33,825 nucleotides of DNA from the NCBI GenBank assembly GCA_021850095.1, contig JAJZRX010000032.1, positions 1 through 33,825 of the forward strand. Direction: 5' to 3'. This document shows positions 1-8,756 of the stretch, piece by piece. A model generated the notes under the pieces. It made no database searches. It was not told the DNA's origin and saw only the letters and a list, made by a program, of their open reading frames with translations. A program made the translations under genes and the position numbers. Numbering within the stretch: the first letter of the stretch is position 1; every line of letters starts with the position of its first letter. Source of the DNA: Deltaproteobacteria bacterium (lineage in GTDB: Bacteria > Desulfobacterota > Desulfuromonadia > Geobacterales > Pseudopelobacteraceae).

Positions 1-823
1 TTTCCGCGATCTGGAGCTGGAGGCCAAACTGCTGGAAGCGGCCCAGAAGCTCGGCATCGGCGCCCAGTTCGGCGGCAAGTATTTCGCCCACGATGTGCGC
101 GTGATCCGTCTGCCGCGCCACGGCGCCTCCTGCCCGGTCGGCATGGCGGTTTCCTGTTCGGCCGACCGCAACATCAAGGCCAAGATCACTAAAGACGGTC
201 TGTTTGTCGAGGAGATGGACCGCAATCCGGGCCGCCTGATCCCGGCCCAGTATCGCGGCAAGCATGAGCACGGCGTCAAGATCGACCTGAACATGCCCAT
301 GAAGGATATGCTGGCTGAATTGACCAAACATCCGGTTTCCACCCCGCTGCTCTTGACCGGCACGATCGTGGTCGGCCGCGACATCGCCCACGCCAAGTTC
401 AAGGAGATCATGGACAGCGGCAAACCGCTGCCGGAATACCTGCTCAAACACCCGATCTACTACGCCGGCCCGGCCAAGACTCCCCCCGGCAAGGCTTCCG
501 GTTCCTTCGGCCCCACCACCGCCGGCCGGATGGACAGCTATGTTGACGAGCTGCAGTCCAAGGGCGGTTCGCTGATCATGATCGCCAAGGGCAACCGCAG
601 CCAGCAGGTCACCGACGCCTGCAAGAAATACGGCGGCTTCTACCTCGGCTCCATCGGCGGCCCGGCCGCTGTTCTGGCGGAGGAGAACATCAAGAAGGTC
701 GAATGCATCGATTTCCCCGAGCTGGGCATGGAAGCGGTCTGGAAGATCGAAGTCGAGAACTTCCCGGCCTTCATCCTGGTCGATGACAAGGGCAATGACT
801 TCTTCAAACAGCTGGGTCTGTAA
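1..823 (+). CDS. Fumarate hydratase class I, C-terminal part (5' truncated by window edge)
   Basis: The reading frame is open from base 2 to the TAA at 821-823 and has no start in the window, so about 273 C-terminal residues are present. They match class I (4Fe-4S, oxygen-sensitive) fumarases, which interconvert fumarate and L-malate in the TCA cycle. Visible signatures are [16 protein letters not shown], the run [13 protein letters not shown] whose Cys is a likely cluster ligand, and the C-terminal beta-domain stretch [15 protein letters not shown] followed by [13 protein letters not shown]. The last part corresponds to the swivelling domain that is a separate subunit in two-subunit fumarases, so this is the single-chain form. 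A terminator follows 18 bases after the stop. L(+)-tartrate dehydratase is a relative, but the fit is better to fumarase. Confidence 0.93.
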   Translation, partial: FRDLELEAKLLEAAQKLGIGAQFGGKYFAHDVRVIRLPRHGASCPVGMAVSCSADRNIKAKITKDGLFVEEMDRNPGRLIPAQYRGKHEHGVKIDLNMPMKDMLAELTKHPVSTPLLLTGTIVVGRDIAHAKFKEIMDSGKPLPEYLLKHPIYYAGPAKTPPGKASGSFGPTTAGRMDSYVDELQSKGGSLIMIAKGNRSQQVTDACKKYGGFYLGSIGGPAAVLAEENIKKVECIDFPELGMEAVWKIEVENFPAFILVDDKGNDFFKQLGL

Positions 824-841
824 GTTCAGCTGACCTGACAC

Positions 842-880
842 AAAAACGCCCCCGGTTGCGTATGCGGCCGGGGGCGTTTT
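842..880 (+). terminator. Rho-independent terminator after the fumarase gene
   Basis: A perfect stem CGCCCCCGG (847-855) / CCGGGGGCG (868-876) is extended by AAAA on the left and TTTT on the right, with a 12-nt loop. The T-run follows on the + strand and the A-run makes it potentially active on both strands. It lies 18 bases after the fumarase stop. Confidence 0.9.
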
Positions 881-917
881 GCTGTCGGGGATTCGTATGC
901 TGAAATCCTCGGAAATG

Positions 918-953
918 ATAAAAGCACATACGATAGCTCGCATGTGCTTTTAT
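918..953 (-). terminator. Hairpin terminator after tRNA-Gln
   Basis: A perfect 12-bp inverted repeat (918-929 with 942-953) encloses a 12-nt loop that contains a further CGA/TCG pairing. On the - strand it ends in a T-rich tail, and it starts six bases after the CCA end of tRNA-Gln. It probably ends the ispE-tRNA-Gln transcript, separately from the fumarase terminator at 842-880. Confidence 0.75.
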
Positions 954-958
954 GTTAT

Positions 959-1033
959 TGGCTGGGGCGCCAGGGATCGAACCTGGGAATGTCGGAATCA
1001 AAATCCGATGCCTTACCGCTTGGCGACGCCCCA
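959..1033 (-). tRNA. tRNA-Gln (anticodon UUG)
   Basis: Read on the - strand, a 7-bp acceptor stem TGGGGCG/CGCCCCA, D arm, anticodon stem TCGGA/TCCGA with loop TTTTGAT (anticodon TTG), and T arm with GGTTCGATCC fold into a cloverleaf. The discriminator is G and the 3' CCA is encoded (959-961). The unpaired-looking first pair (U1-A72) is typical of tRNA-Gln. Only 16 bases separate it from the ispE stop, so it is probably processed from the ispE transcript. Confidence 0.97.
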
Positions 1034-1049
1034 CTATTTTTAAAACTGA

Positions 1050-1892
1050 TCAGAATGTTTCTGCTACCGCTGTAAACCATTCCGTGCCGCGAGCTATTTC
1101 ACTGCACGCATTTTCCGCTTCTGCCCGAGTGCGGAAAACACCGAAAACTGTGGGGCCGCTACCGGACATCATGGAGCCAACGGCGCCCAGTTGAAGCATG
1201 CGACCCTTGATTTCATCGATTACCGGAAAGGCCGAGATGGTGACTGATTCGAGATCATTGGAAAACAGAGCTGCTACGTCTTCAACCGTCCTGAAAAACT
1301 CCGGCACTTTAGCCAGAACTTTTTCGTTTGTCAACCGCAAATTTTGGTACACCCAGGCGGTTGAGACATGCACTCCGGGATTGACGAGCAGTATCCATGC
1401 TTTGGGCATTTCCGGCATGGCGCGCAGCTCCTCGCCGATTCCTTCCGCCAGCGCGGTTCTGGCGAAGATAAAGAAGGGGACATCCGCGCCCAGGGTCACG
1501 CCGATCTCCATCAGTCTCTGGTCGGACAGATTCAGCTCCAGGAGCTGATTCATGCCGGTCAGTACGCTGGCCGCATCGCTGCTGCCGCCCCCCAACCCGG
1601 CCGCGACCGGGATGTTCTTGGTGATGTCGATGGAGGCTCCGCGACCGCAGCCGGAAAGATCCAGCATGACGCGGGCCGCTTTCCAGGCGATGTTGCCGGG
1701 GCCGTCCGGCACGCCTTTCTTGCCGCAGGTCACCGTGATGCCGGGCGATTCCGTCAGCGTCAGCGTGATGTCATCGCACAGGTTGACGCGCTGCATGATC
1801 ATGCGCAGTTCGTGATAGCCGTCCGGGCGGCGGCGAATAACATCCAGCAGGTAATTGACCTTGGCGGGGGCTTTCAGGTTCAAGGTTGACAC
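1050..1892 (-). CDS. ispE: 4-diphosphocytidyl-2-C-methyl-D-erythritol kinase
   Basis: IspE phosphorylates CDP-ME in the cytoplasmic MEP pathway of isoprenoid precursor synthesis, which here also feeds hopanoid production. The 280-residue product is of family length. It shows the GHMP-kinase pattern: KAPAKVN near residues 7-13 with the expected catalytic Lys11, the glycine-rich ATP loop [15 protein letters not shown] at about 95-109, LGADVPFF with Asp137, and the C-terminal [11 protein letters not shown] motif. I chose a GTG start at 1892 because GGAG lies five bases upstream and the protein then begins just before KAPAK; the frame stays open upstream but that part has no family resemblance. 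A sigma70-like promoter lies at 1924-1952, and tRNA-Gln follows in the same direction. Confidence 0.95.
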   Translation of the reverse strand: MSTLNLKAPAKVNYLLDVIRRRPDGYHELRMIMQRVNLCDDITLTLTESPGITVTCGKKGVPDGPGNIAWKAARVMLDLSGCGRGASIDITKNIPVAAGLGGGSSDAASVLTGMNQLLELNLSDQRLMEIGVTLGADVPFFIFARTALAEGIGEELRAMPEMPKAWILLVNPGVHVSTAWVYQNLRLTNEKVLAKVPEFFRTVEDVAALFSNDLESVTISAFPVIDEIKGRMLQLGAVGSMMSGSGPTVFGVFRTRAEAENACSEIARGTEWFTAVAETF

Positions 1893-1923
1893 GTTTACTC
1901 CATATAAGAAATTTTGTCTGAAT

Positions 1924-1952
1924 GTTATAGGAAATATCAGCGCTTTTGTCGA
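1924..1952 (-). promoter_or_regulatory. Probable sigma70 promoter of ispE
   Basis: On the - strand a -35 box TCGACA (1947-1952, 5/6 to consensus) and a -10 box TATAAC (1924-1929, 5/6) are separated by exactly 17 bases. Transcription would start near 1917, leaving a leader of about 25 nt with the GGAG Shine-Dalgarno of the GTG start. Confidence 0.65.
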
Positions 1953-2053
1953 GCGGGAAGTTTGAAAACGGCAGTGAAATGAATTTGACAAATTTACTAG
2001 TAGTATGTTACGGATAAAGTACGGTTAGTTGGTGACATTAAAGGAGTTTTGTC

Positions 2054-2728
2054 ATGTTCAAAGATCTTCGCGAAGACATTAACTCGGTATTTGAGCGCGA
2101 TCCCGCCGCACGAAACGTCATGGAGATCATTTTCTGCTACCCCGGACTGCATGCGCTCTGGATTTACCGTGTTGCCCACTGGTTCTGGCTAAAGGAGTTT
2201 TTTTTCCTGGGGCGTTTCATATCCCACCTGGGCCGCTTTTTAACCGGAGTCGAGATTCATCCGGGAGCCAAAATCGGCCGCAAGTTCTTCATTGATCACG
2301 GCATGGGGGTCGTGATCGGGGAAACCGCCGAGATTGGCAATAATGTCACGCTGTATCATGGGGTTACCCTGGGCGGCGTTACCTGGGACAAAGTCAAGCG
2401 CCATCCGACCCTGGAAGACAATGTCGTGATCGGGTCGGGATCCAAGATCCTGGGGCCGTTTACGGTCGGCAAAGGCGCCAAGATCGGCTCCAACTCGGTG
2501 GTGGTCAAGGAAGTTCCCGAAAACGCAACCGTGGTCGGCATACCGGGCCGGGTCGTCATGTCTCAGGAAAAGCAGTCGGAAACCCGGCCGGATCTGGAAC
2601 ATGGCAAACTGCCGGATCCGGAGGCAAAGGCTATTTCCTGTCTGTTCGATCAGATCAGGGAGCTGGAAAAGAAATATGATGCGCTGGCCGAGGAACACGC
2701 GGCATTGAAGAAACGGCTTGACTCCTGA
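2054..2728 (+). CDS. cysE: Serine O-acetyltransferase
   Basis: CysE transfers acetyl from acetyl-CoA to L-serine, giving O-acetylserine for cysteine synthesis. The 224-residue product has an N-terminal helical region (about 1-65, with RDPAARN) and then a left-handed beta-helix of hexapeptide repeats (about 70-175). Hallmarks of the family are [23 protein letters not shown] with the active-site His, LYHGVTLGG and GIPGR. The C-terminal tail (about 180-224) is charged and probably coiled. AAGGAG lies eight bases before the ATG. It is followed after 47 bases by lpxC, which seems to have its own promoter. Confidence 0.95.
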   Translation: MFKDLREDINSVFERDPAARNVMEIIFCYPGLHALWIYRVAHWFWLKEFFFLGRFISHLGRFLTGVEIHPGAKIGRKFFIDHGMGVVIGETAEIGNNVTLYHGVTLGGVTWDKVKRHPTLEDNVVIGSGSKILGPFTVGKGAKIGSNSVVVKEVPENATVVGIPGRVVMSQEKQSETRPDLEHGKLPDPEAKAISCLFDQIRELEKKYDALAEEHAALKKRLDS

Positions 2729-2740
2729 AGCACGAGAAGA

Positions 2741-2769
2741 TTGACGCTCCTTTATAAATCTGGCATATT
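2741..2769 (+). promoter_or_regulatory. Probable sigma70 promoter of lpxC, placing +1 at the start codon
   Basis: TTGACG (2741-2746, 5/6) and CATATT (2764-2769, 4/6) are 17 bases apart. The ATG of lpxC begins seven bases after the -10 box, which is where transcription would normally start. The six bases between (CCCGCC) contain no Shine-Dalgarno sequence. The layout fits a leaderless mRNA. Confidence 0.5.
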
Positions 2770-2775
2770 CCCGCC

Positions 2776-3603
2776 ATGATCAAACGGCAAACCACAATTA
2801 ACAGGATTTTCAAGGTTTCCGGGTTCGGCCTGCACAGCGGCCGCCAGGTTACGCTTGAATTTCTGCCCCGGCGCGAATTCGGCATCGCCTTTGTTTATAA
2901 CGGAACCATTATCCCGGCCCGTTACGACATGGTCGCCGATACCCGGCTTTCCACCCTGATTGCCCGGGATGGAGCCACGGTTTCCACCATTGAACACCTG
3001 ATGGCGGCTTTCTATTTTTCCGGGATTACGAACTGTCTGGTATACATCGACGGCCCGGAAGTTCCGATTCTGGATGGTTCGGCCTGGGAGTTTTATCAGG
3101 GCATGTGGAAAGCGGGGGTCTACGAGTTTCCGGAATCGGGCGTGTATCTGAAGGTGCAGCGGCCGGTGGAAGTCAGTCACAAGGAAGCCTTTGTCAGAAT
3201 CAAGCCGCTCAACACGCTCGACATCACCATGTCGATCGAATTCCGGGCGCCGGTGGGCAAGCAGAAAAAGCGGGTCACCGACGTGGAAAACGCCTTTTCA
3301 ATCATCAACTCGCGCACCTTTACCATGGTGGAGGAGATCGAGGCGATCAAGAAGGCCGGCCTGGCCAAGGGGGGCTCGCTGGATAACGCGGTCGTGATCG
3401 GCGAAGACGACGTGATCAATCCCCAGGGTTTGCGTTACAAAAAAGAGCTGGTGAACCACAAGATCCTTGATCTGATTGGCGACCTCTACACCAGCGGCTA
3501 CCGCATCCTGGGCAAGGTTGAAGCGAGCCGTACCGGTCATTACCTCAACAATCTGTTTCTCAGGGAACTCTTCTCCGACCCCCAGAATTACACCATCTAC
3601 TGA
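2776..3603 (+). CDS. lpxC: UDP-3-O-acyl-N-acetylglucosamine deacetylase
   Basis: LpxC is the zinc-dependent, committed step of lipid A synthesis. The 275-residue product is about 30 residues shorter than the E. coli enzyme but keeps the key elements: GFGLHSG (16-22), STIEHLMAA with Glu73 and zinc ligand His74, DGPEVPILDGSA (92-103), SRTFTM (179-184), GLAKGGSLDNAVV (195-207), HKILDLIGD with zinc ligands His228 and Asp232, and TGH with catalytic His255. The bifunctional LpxC/FabZ form is excluded by length. No Shine-Dalgarno sequence precedes the ATG; see the promoter at 2741-2769. Its 3' end overlaps the convergent AsmA-type gene by seven bases. Confidence 0.93.
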   Translation: MIKRQTTINRIFKVSGFGLHSGRQVTLEFLPRREFGIAFVYNGTIIPARYDMVADTRLSTLIARDGATVSTIEHLMAAFYFSGITNCLVYIDGPEVPILDGSAWEFYQGMWKAGVYEFPESGVYLKVQRPVEVSHKEAFVRIKPLNTLDITMSIEFRAPVGKQKKRVTDVENAFSIINSRTFTMVEEIEAIKKAGLAKGGSLDNAVVIGEDDVINPQGLRYKKELVNHKILDLIGDLYTSGYRILGKVEASRTGHYLNNLFLRELFSDPQNYTIY

Positions 3604-6600
3604 CCAAGCATAACTTCGCCGGTGTCGGTGAACAACCGTACCGGCAGCTCGAACACCCTCCTGAAAATATTCAGAATTCCCTTGCCCATTGACTTGACCT
3701 GAATCGGGCTGACCTTGGGATCCGTCCATTTCCCCTTGGCCTCAAAATAGGCGGTCAGAAAGTCCCTGTCTTTGCCGGTCAGCAGCCAGCCGACAATCGG
3801 TATGCGGTTGACAACCTTGTCTACGGTTTGCAGCGGCTGCACTCCCAGAATCACGTTCAGTTCTTCCTTGATGATATCGGCGCTGCCGATGATTGAAATG
3901 TTGATCGCGTCGCTTCTGATGAAGAGGTTCTGGCTGGAGAGGTTCCCCTCCTTGACGGCAAAATTGCCGGAAATGCTGGTGTAGGGCATGCCGCCCGCAA
4001 CCATGTCCGGCAACTGGAATTTAAACAGTTGTGATACATTCAGAATGGAAAACACTTTCGATAAGGTGCTGAATCTGCGAAGCGTGCCGTCCTTGATCTG
4101 CAGAGTCATGTTTCCCTGGGCGCTTCTTTTAATGTCGCGCAAAGCCTTTCCCCGGGCCGTCAGGTCGGCGTTCAAGGTCAGCTGGCCGGTAACCTCGCTT
4201 GACACTTCCAGCGCCGCGAAGAGCTTTTCAGCGTTGACCTTGGTGAGATCAAGCGTCAGATCATAAAGGCTGCCCTGCGCATCTGCCGGGGCCAGTCTGC
4301 CTTTGGCGTGCAGTGTGCCTCCGAAAGCCCTGACGGCAAAATTCTGAAGGTTGAGCACCCCGTCAACCCTGTGGGCGTTCAGATTCAGTTTGCTGAAGGG
4401 CACATTTTTGTAATTTCCCGCATCGGCCTGAAGTTTGACACTGAAGTCCGCAGCCGGGCTGGCGCTGGCAGGTTGAGATGCATTTGAAGCTGCAAACAGC
4501 AGCAGATCATCTATATCCAGCGTGCTGGAGGTGACCGTCAACGAGGTGGCCGCTGAACGTCCCGAATGGTGTGTGCCGCTGATGCTGAAATTGGATGCGT
4601 TCAAAAGTCCTGAGACACTTTTGAAGGTATACAAGCCGTCGCGTATGGCAATCTCGGCATTCAGGCGCCGCACGGCGACATCGGGGCGCTTGAGGGGCAA
4701 GTTGGTCAGATCGCGCACAAAAAATTCCGGTGAAGCAAGCAGCACTTCAGCCTCGGGGTTGGCGAGACTTTTTATTCTGCCCTTCAGCGTCAGAAAGGAA
4801 CTGCCGTAGCGTGCACTGATGCTGGATGTTTCCAGACTGTTGCCCCGGAATGTAATCGTTCCGTTGATGCCGCTGACAGGTTTTAATTTTGGACCGGGCT
4901 GTGCGGAAAAGGCGTTGACGGTGATTGTGCCGTTGTAATCCATGGCGCCGAAATCTTCCGGATTGCCGCTGCCCTTGATATGGGCCTGGACTTTTCCGCG
5001 CGGCTGGTACTGCTGCAAGACGGAGAGGATCGGAAGTGCTTCACCCAGCTGGAAAGAGTTGCTCTGCAGTTCAAATCCCAAATACGGATGATCCCCATAT
5101 TTGAAACTGGCGCCGCCGGAGACCATCAGGGGGGGCAGGCTGTAGGAGAGGCTCAACAGCCTGGTTTCTTCCTTTCCGATTATGGAGCTGAAAGCCAGGT
5201 GGTTAAGTGTGCCGGCCGGCTTTTTGACAATGCCGGGAAATGAATAGGCTGCCTGTTTGAGATCCCATTCTCCACTTAAGCGATAGGCCGAATGATGGCC
5301 GCGCCCGGTCAGCTTGAGAGTGGAACTGTTGCCGTAATCCAGTTTCGAGGCCCCCACCAGATTGGCCAGCCAGGCGATTTCCGGTCCGCGCGGCTCCACA
5401 TCCATGATCACCGGATAATCGGACGGCTTATCGGTGTTGTATTCAGTTATCGATCCGTCCAGTGTGAAGGGCGATGTTCCAAACAAACCGCTCATGCCGA
5501 TCAGGTTGAAATTTTTCCCTTTCAGTTCAATCGTGCCCTTGATCTTGTTGAACGTCGGGGCCTTGGGGCCGTAGCTCAAGACGGCGTTTTCCACCGGCCC
5601 GCGAATTGTCAGGGTATTGTAGTTCTGGCCGATTTCCATGTGCGCGATCTGGCTGACGCGGCCGTCAAGAATTCCGGTGTCGAGTTTGAACACGCCGGAT
5701 TTGATCTTGTTTTCCACATAATCGGAGGCGTCTTCTTCGATGATGCCGTAGGGCACGTAATTTCTGATCTCTTCATATTTGAACGTTCGCGGAGTGGACG
5801 CATGGGCGACAATGCGGGGATCTGCCGATCGGTAATCATGTATCTGCAGGCTGCCCTTGATCCTGAACAATTCATCGAGTGCGATGTCCAGTGCCGAAAC
5901 ATCGATCAACTGTCCGGACAGCTTCATGGCATAATCCAGTTTCAGCGAGCGCGGTGCCAGGGTGGCGTGGAATACCGATGGCCAGTTCAGTTTTGTGCCG
6001 TTGACCTGGATCGTGCCTTTGGCGGCAAATTGTTGCGGCTTGCCCTTGAAACTGGTTTTAAAATCGATCCGGCCGCCAGGATTGTCAAAGGGGATGAAAT
6101 GCCCGTAGTAGGGCCAGAAACGGCCGATCTCGGCCTGCTTTATGTTCGCCTCGCAGTTCAGTTCCGTTTCCAGCAGCGATGTTTTACGATCCGGCAGCCG
6201 CACTGTTCCGGAAATGGAGAGGTGTGCCGCAGGCCCTTGCAGGGCGGGCAGGTCGGCGAACAGTTTCAGATGTCCTTTGCGGCCGCGGGCAAGATTGTCG
6301 AGTGAAAGTTCAAGGTTGGTGAGGGCCGCTGCAAATCCTTCCGTGCCGGCGGCCAGATCTTTCCAGTTGACCGTGCTGTTTTTGAGGCTGATTTTTTTGA
6401 ACTGAACCTGAACCTGATCCGTGCTGGGCTTGAGCAGGTCATCGATGTTCAGGGTTCCGTCACTGTTGCGGATCAGTGAGAGTGCCGCGCCGTGCAGATC
6501 TATTTTTTTAAGTTCGACGTTCTTGTCCAGCAGCGGTATCAGAGCCAGCTGCACGATTATTTTCCGGGCGGAGAGCAGGTCTGCCGAACCGTCACGCTCT

Positions 6601-6830
6601 TTGACAGAGAAGTCGTTGAATTCGAAGGAAGGGCCGAGGTGCCAGGCAAAGGTGCCGGATTTGAAGGTGACCTGACGCTTGAGGCTGGTCTGCAGAGCTG
6701 CGGTGATTTCTTTGCGATAGGCGTTAACGTCCAGCAGATGGGGCAGGAAGAATGCCAAACCGGTCACAACCGTGGCGACCAGCATCATCAGAATGCCGGA
6801 AAGTCTGATGTAGCGGGTTTTTATTCGCAT
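3597..6830 (-). CDS. AsmA-family envelope protein (large)
   Basis: The 1077-residue protein has one N-terminal membrane segment (about 9-30) and then a long, mostly beta, periplasmic region. Residues about 32-140 (DVNAYRKEITAALQTSLKRQ, GSFEFNDF-like and LNIDDLL patterns) match the AsmA N-terminal domain. Residues about 860-1040 (GQLTLNADLTARG, GNMTLQIKDGTLRRF, IGSADIIKEELNVILGVQPL) match the AsmA-like C-terminal domain shared with YhdP and TamB. Such proteins are now seen as bridges moving phospholipids from inner to outer membrane; the role here is inferred. The ATG lies inside the 3' end of the upstream CBS-domain gene (10-bp overlap) and has only a weak Shine-Dalgarno, so translation is probably coupled. 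No terminator is seen before the overlapping lpxC stop. Confidence 0.85.
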   Translation of the reverse strand: MRIKTRYIRLSGILMMLVATVVTGLAFFLPHLLDVNAYRKEITAALQTSLKRQVTFKSGTFAWHLGPSFEFNDFSVKERDGSADLLSARKIIVQLALIPLLDKNVELKKIDLHGAALSLIRNSDGTLNIDDLLKPSTDQVQVQFKKISLKNSTVNWKDLAAGTEGFAAALTNLELSLDNLARGRKGHLKLFADLPALQGPAAHLSISGTVRLPDRKTSLLETELNCEANIKQAEIGRFWPYYGHFIPFDNPGGRIDFKTSFKGKPQQFAAKGTIQVNGTKLNWPSVFHATLAPRSLKLDYAMKLSGQLIDVSALDIALDELFRIKGSLQIHDYRSADPRIVAHASTPRTFKYEEIRNYVPYGIIEEDASDYVENKIKSGVFKLDTGILDGRVSQIAHMEIGQNYNTLTIRGPVENAVLSYGPKAPTFNKIKGTIELKGKNFNLIGMSGLFGTSPFTLDGSITEYNTDKPSDYPVIMDVEPRGPEIAWLANLVGASKLDYGNSSTLKLTGRGHHSAYRLSGEWDLKQAAYSFPGIVKKPAGTLNHLAFSSIIGKEETRLLSLSYSLPPLMVSGGASFKYGDHPYLGFELQSNSFQLGEALPILSVLQQYQPRGKVQAHIKGSGNPEDFGAMDYNGTITVNAFSAQPGPKLKPVSGINGTITFRGNSLETSSISARYGSSFLTLKGRIKSLANPEAEVLLASPEFFVRDLTNLPLKRPDVAVRRLNAEIAIRDGLYTFKSVSGLLNASNFSISGTHHSGRSAATSLTVTSSTLDIDDLLLFAASNASQPASASPAADFSVKLQADAGNYKNVPFSKLNLNAHRVDGVLNLQNFAVRAFGGTLHAKGRLAPADAQGSLYDLTLDLTKVNAEKLFAALEVSSEVTGQLTLNADLTARGKALRDIKRSAQGNMTLQIKDGTLRRFSTLSKVFSILNVSQLFKFQLPDMVAGGMPYTSISGNFAVKEGNLSSQNLFIRSDAINISIIGSADIIKEELNVILGVQPLQTVDKVVNRIPIVGWLLTGKDRDFLTAYFEAKGKWTDPKVSPIQVKSMGKGILNIFRRVFELPVRLFTDTGEVMLGQ

Positions 6831-8134
6831 GCTTCAAGGCTTTCAATTGCCAGCTTTACGCGGCGTATCCGGCGGCGATCCACGCTTTCCACCGTGAAAA
6901 CGGCATTCATGAACGAAATGCTTTCGCCCTGGTTCAGCAGATGTCCGGCCTGGGCCAGCAAAAAACCTCCCACCGTGGTGTAGGAAGCGTCTTCCGGTAT
7001 CTGGAGGCCAAGGGCCTGGTTTGCCTCCCTGACTGTCAGCATGCCGTCCAGCAGGTAGTAACCCTGCTCCTCGATGATCTGGGACGGCGATACATCGTCA
7101 AACTCGTCATCTATTTCGCCGACGATTTCCTCCAGCAGGTCTTCCAGGGTCACAATTCCTTCAAAACCGCCGTACTCATCCACCACAAAGACCATGTGCG
7201 TCCGCGATGACTGCATCTGCTTCAGCGTAACGCTCAACTGGGCGTTGGAAGGTATGAAGCGGGGAGGGTGAAGCAGCGATTCCAGGGTGAATTCTGCCGA
7301 ACCCGATTGTGCCAGAAAAGGTTCCAGATCTCGTCTGACGACAATACCGGCGATATTGTCCAGCTGGTCGCGATAAACCGGCATGCGCGAGTAACCCAGA
7401 GAATTGAAGGCCTCTCTGGTTTCATCCAGGGTCGCCGTAATCGGCAGGGCCGAGACGGCATGGCGCGGTATCATGACATCCTTTACTTCGGAATCGGAAA
7501 ACTCGAACACCCGGTGCAGCAGACGCTGCTCGTCCTCCTCAAGAGTTCCGCTGGTATGCGATACATCGATGATCTGGCGAAGTTCGGCAACCGTGTACGC
7601 GCTGGCGTGTTCGGAGGAGGTATGCAGCCCCAGCAGCCTGACCACCATGCGACCGGCATAATCCAGGAGGATGATCGGCCAGTGGAAAAGTTTATGAAAA
7701 ACGCGCAGCGGCCAGGCGATATACAGGGCCACCTGCTCGGCGCGCTCCAGGGCCAGTGTTTTGGGAGCCAGTTCGCCCAGCACGATATGCAGAAAGGTGA
7801 TGGCGGTAAAGGCGATTGCAAAGGAGATCGTATGCCGCAGCGCATCCGAAAGGATGCCTGAAAGAGGGATTTCGAGCAGGCGTGCTATGGCCGGTTCGCC
7901 TATCCAGCCGAGTGCCAGCGAAGCGATGGTGATGCCGAGTTGCGTGGCGGATATGTATGAGTTGAGGTTGTCGAGCAGTTCCAGCAGCACTGCGGCGCGC
8001 CGGTCGCCTTCCGCTTTCAGGGCTTCGATTCTCGAACGGCGGACGGCAACCAGGGCGAATTCCGAGGCGACAAAAAAACCGTTGGCGAAAACGAGCAGAC
8101 AAACAAGTATCAAATAGGGGAGTGACGAAAGCAT
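6821..8134 (-). CDS. CorC/HlyC-type transporter-associated protein (CNNM-CBS-CorC_HlyC)
   Basis: The 437-residue product starts with the CNNM (DUF21) membrane domain, about residues 1-185: membrane helices in LPYLILVCLLVFANGFFVASEF and around 60-140, with TQLGITIASLALGWIGEP. A tandem CBS pair follows at about 210-330 (VKDVMIPRHAVSALPI, MVFVVDEYGGFEGIVTLEDLLEEIVGEI), then a CorC_HlyC C-terminal domain at about 345-430. The family is linked to Mg2+/Co2+ efflux, not to haemolysis in most species. I chose the ATG at 8134, with GGAG nine bases upstream, over the ATG at 8149, which has no Shine-Dalgarno. It overlaps the AsmA-type gene, suggesting a two-gene envelope operon. Confidence 0.9.
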   Translation of the reverse strand: MLSSLPYLILVCLLVFANGFFVASEFALVAVRRSRIEALKAEGDRRAAVLLELLDNLNSYISATQLGITIASLALGWIGEPAIARLLEIPLSGILSDALRHTISFAIAFTAITFLHIVLGELAPKTLALERAEQVALYIAWPLRVFHKLFHWPIILLDYAGRMVVRLLGLHTSSEHASAYTVAELRQIIDVSHTSGTLEEDEQRLLHRVFEFSDSEVKDVMIPRHAVSALPITATLDETREAFNSLGYSRMPVYRDQLDNIAGIVVRRDLEPFLAQSGSAEFTLESLLHPPRFIPSNAQLSVTLKQMQSSRTHMVFVVDEYGGFEGIVTLEDLLEEIVGEIDDEFDDVSPSQIIEEQGYYLLDGMLTVREANQALGLQIPEDASYTTVGGFLLAQAGHLLNQGESISFMNAVFTVESVDRRRIRRVKLAIESLEACE

Positions 8135-8225
8135 GGGGCTATTCTCCATTGTGGAGCGGGAGTTGTCAACCGCCGCGCAGCTGCGGGAAACAGGGTAAAT
8201 CGGGCGCGTTTGGATGGTGTAACAT

Positions 8226-8262
8226 AAAAAGCCCGTCAAGAGAATCATTGACGGGCTTTTTT
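8226..8262 (-). terminator. Strong terminator of the rpsF-rplI operon
   Basis: A perfect 14-bp stem, AAAAAGCCCGTCAA (8226-8239) with its complement at 8249-8262 (TTGACGGGC plus Ts begins at 8248), encloses a short loop. It begins about 20 bases after the rplI stop on the - strand and ends in a T-run. The symmetry makes it usable on either strand. Confidence 0.9.
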
Positions 8263-8282
8263 GACAGATTATGAAGAAAAAA

Positions 8283-8726
8283 TCAGGCCGCTGAAACCTG
8301 TACCTTGATTGTCGCCGTGACTTCAGGGTGAATCTTTACGGTTGCGGAGTAGTCACCGATGTTCTTGATCGCGTCCTCAAGAACGATCTTCTTGCGGTCG
8401 ATATCAAAGCCCTTGTCCTTCAGAAAGGATGCGATCTCCATGTTGGTGACCGAACCGAACAGTTTGCCTTCTTCGCCGCATTTGTGGGTCAGGGCAACAA
8501 CCTGGGCGCCCAGCTTCTCCGCCAGCGCTCTGGCGGACTCAAGCGCCTTGTTCTTTTTGTATGTCAGCTGGCGTTTGGCATGCTCCAGCGCCTTGGCATT
8601 ATTCTCCGTGGCGGGCACGGCCAGTTTTTTGGGGAGCAGGTAATTGCGGGCATAACCGGGAGCCACCTTGACGATATCGCCGATGTGTCCCAGTGTTTCA
8701 ATGTTTTCGTTCAGAATTACTTTCAT
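8283..8726 (-). CDS. rplI: 50S ribosomal protein L9
   Basis: L9 binds domain V of 23S rRNA near the L1 stalk. The 147-residue product has the N-terminal signature MKVILNENIETLGHIGDIV and GYARNYLLPKKLAVPAT at about 24-40. A long connecting helix follows at about 41-78, then a C-terminal domain with GKLFGSVT and an end of typical beta structure. AAAGGAG lies eight bases before the ATG. It is the last gene of the rpsF-rpsR-DUF2232-rplI operon and is followed by a strong terminator. Confidence 0.98.
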   Translation of the reverse strand: MKVILNENIETLGHIGDIVKVAPGYARNYLLPKKLAVPATENNAKALEHAKRQLTYKKNKALESARALAEKLGAQVVALTHKCGEEGKLFGSVTNMEIASFLKDKGFDIDRKKIVLEDAIKNIGDYSATVKIHPEVTATIKVQVSAA

Positions 8727-8756
8727 TTTCTTTCTCCTTTCAAGCCTGTCAGGTAG

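Noticed and set aside
1893-1991. N-terminal extension of ispE from 1991
   Set aside because: It would run through the likely promoter and adds 33 residues not seen in the family.
1981-2050. TTGACA (1985-1990) and the 8-bp palindrome TACTAGTA (1995-2002) upstream of cysE as promoter and operator
   Set aside because: No acceptable -10 box is found at 16-18 bases from the TTGACA, and the palindrome is too short to assign a regulator.
5292-6305. Long open frame on + opposite the AsmA-type gene
   Set aside because: Antisense shadow with a composition unlike a real protein; the - strand gene has clear family domains.
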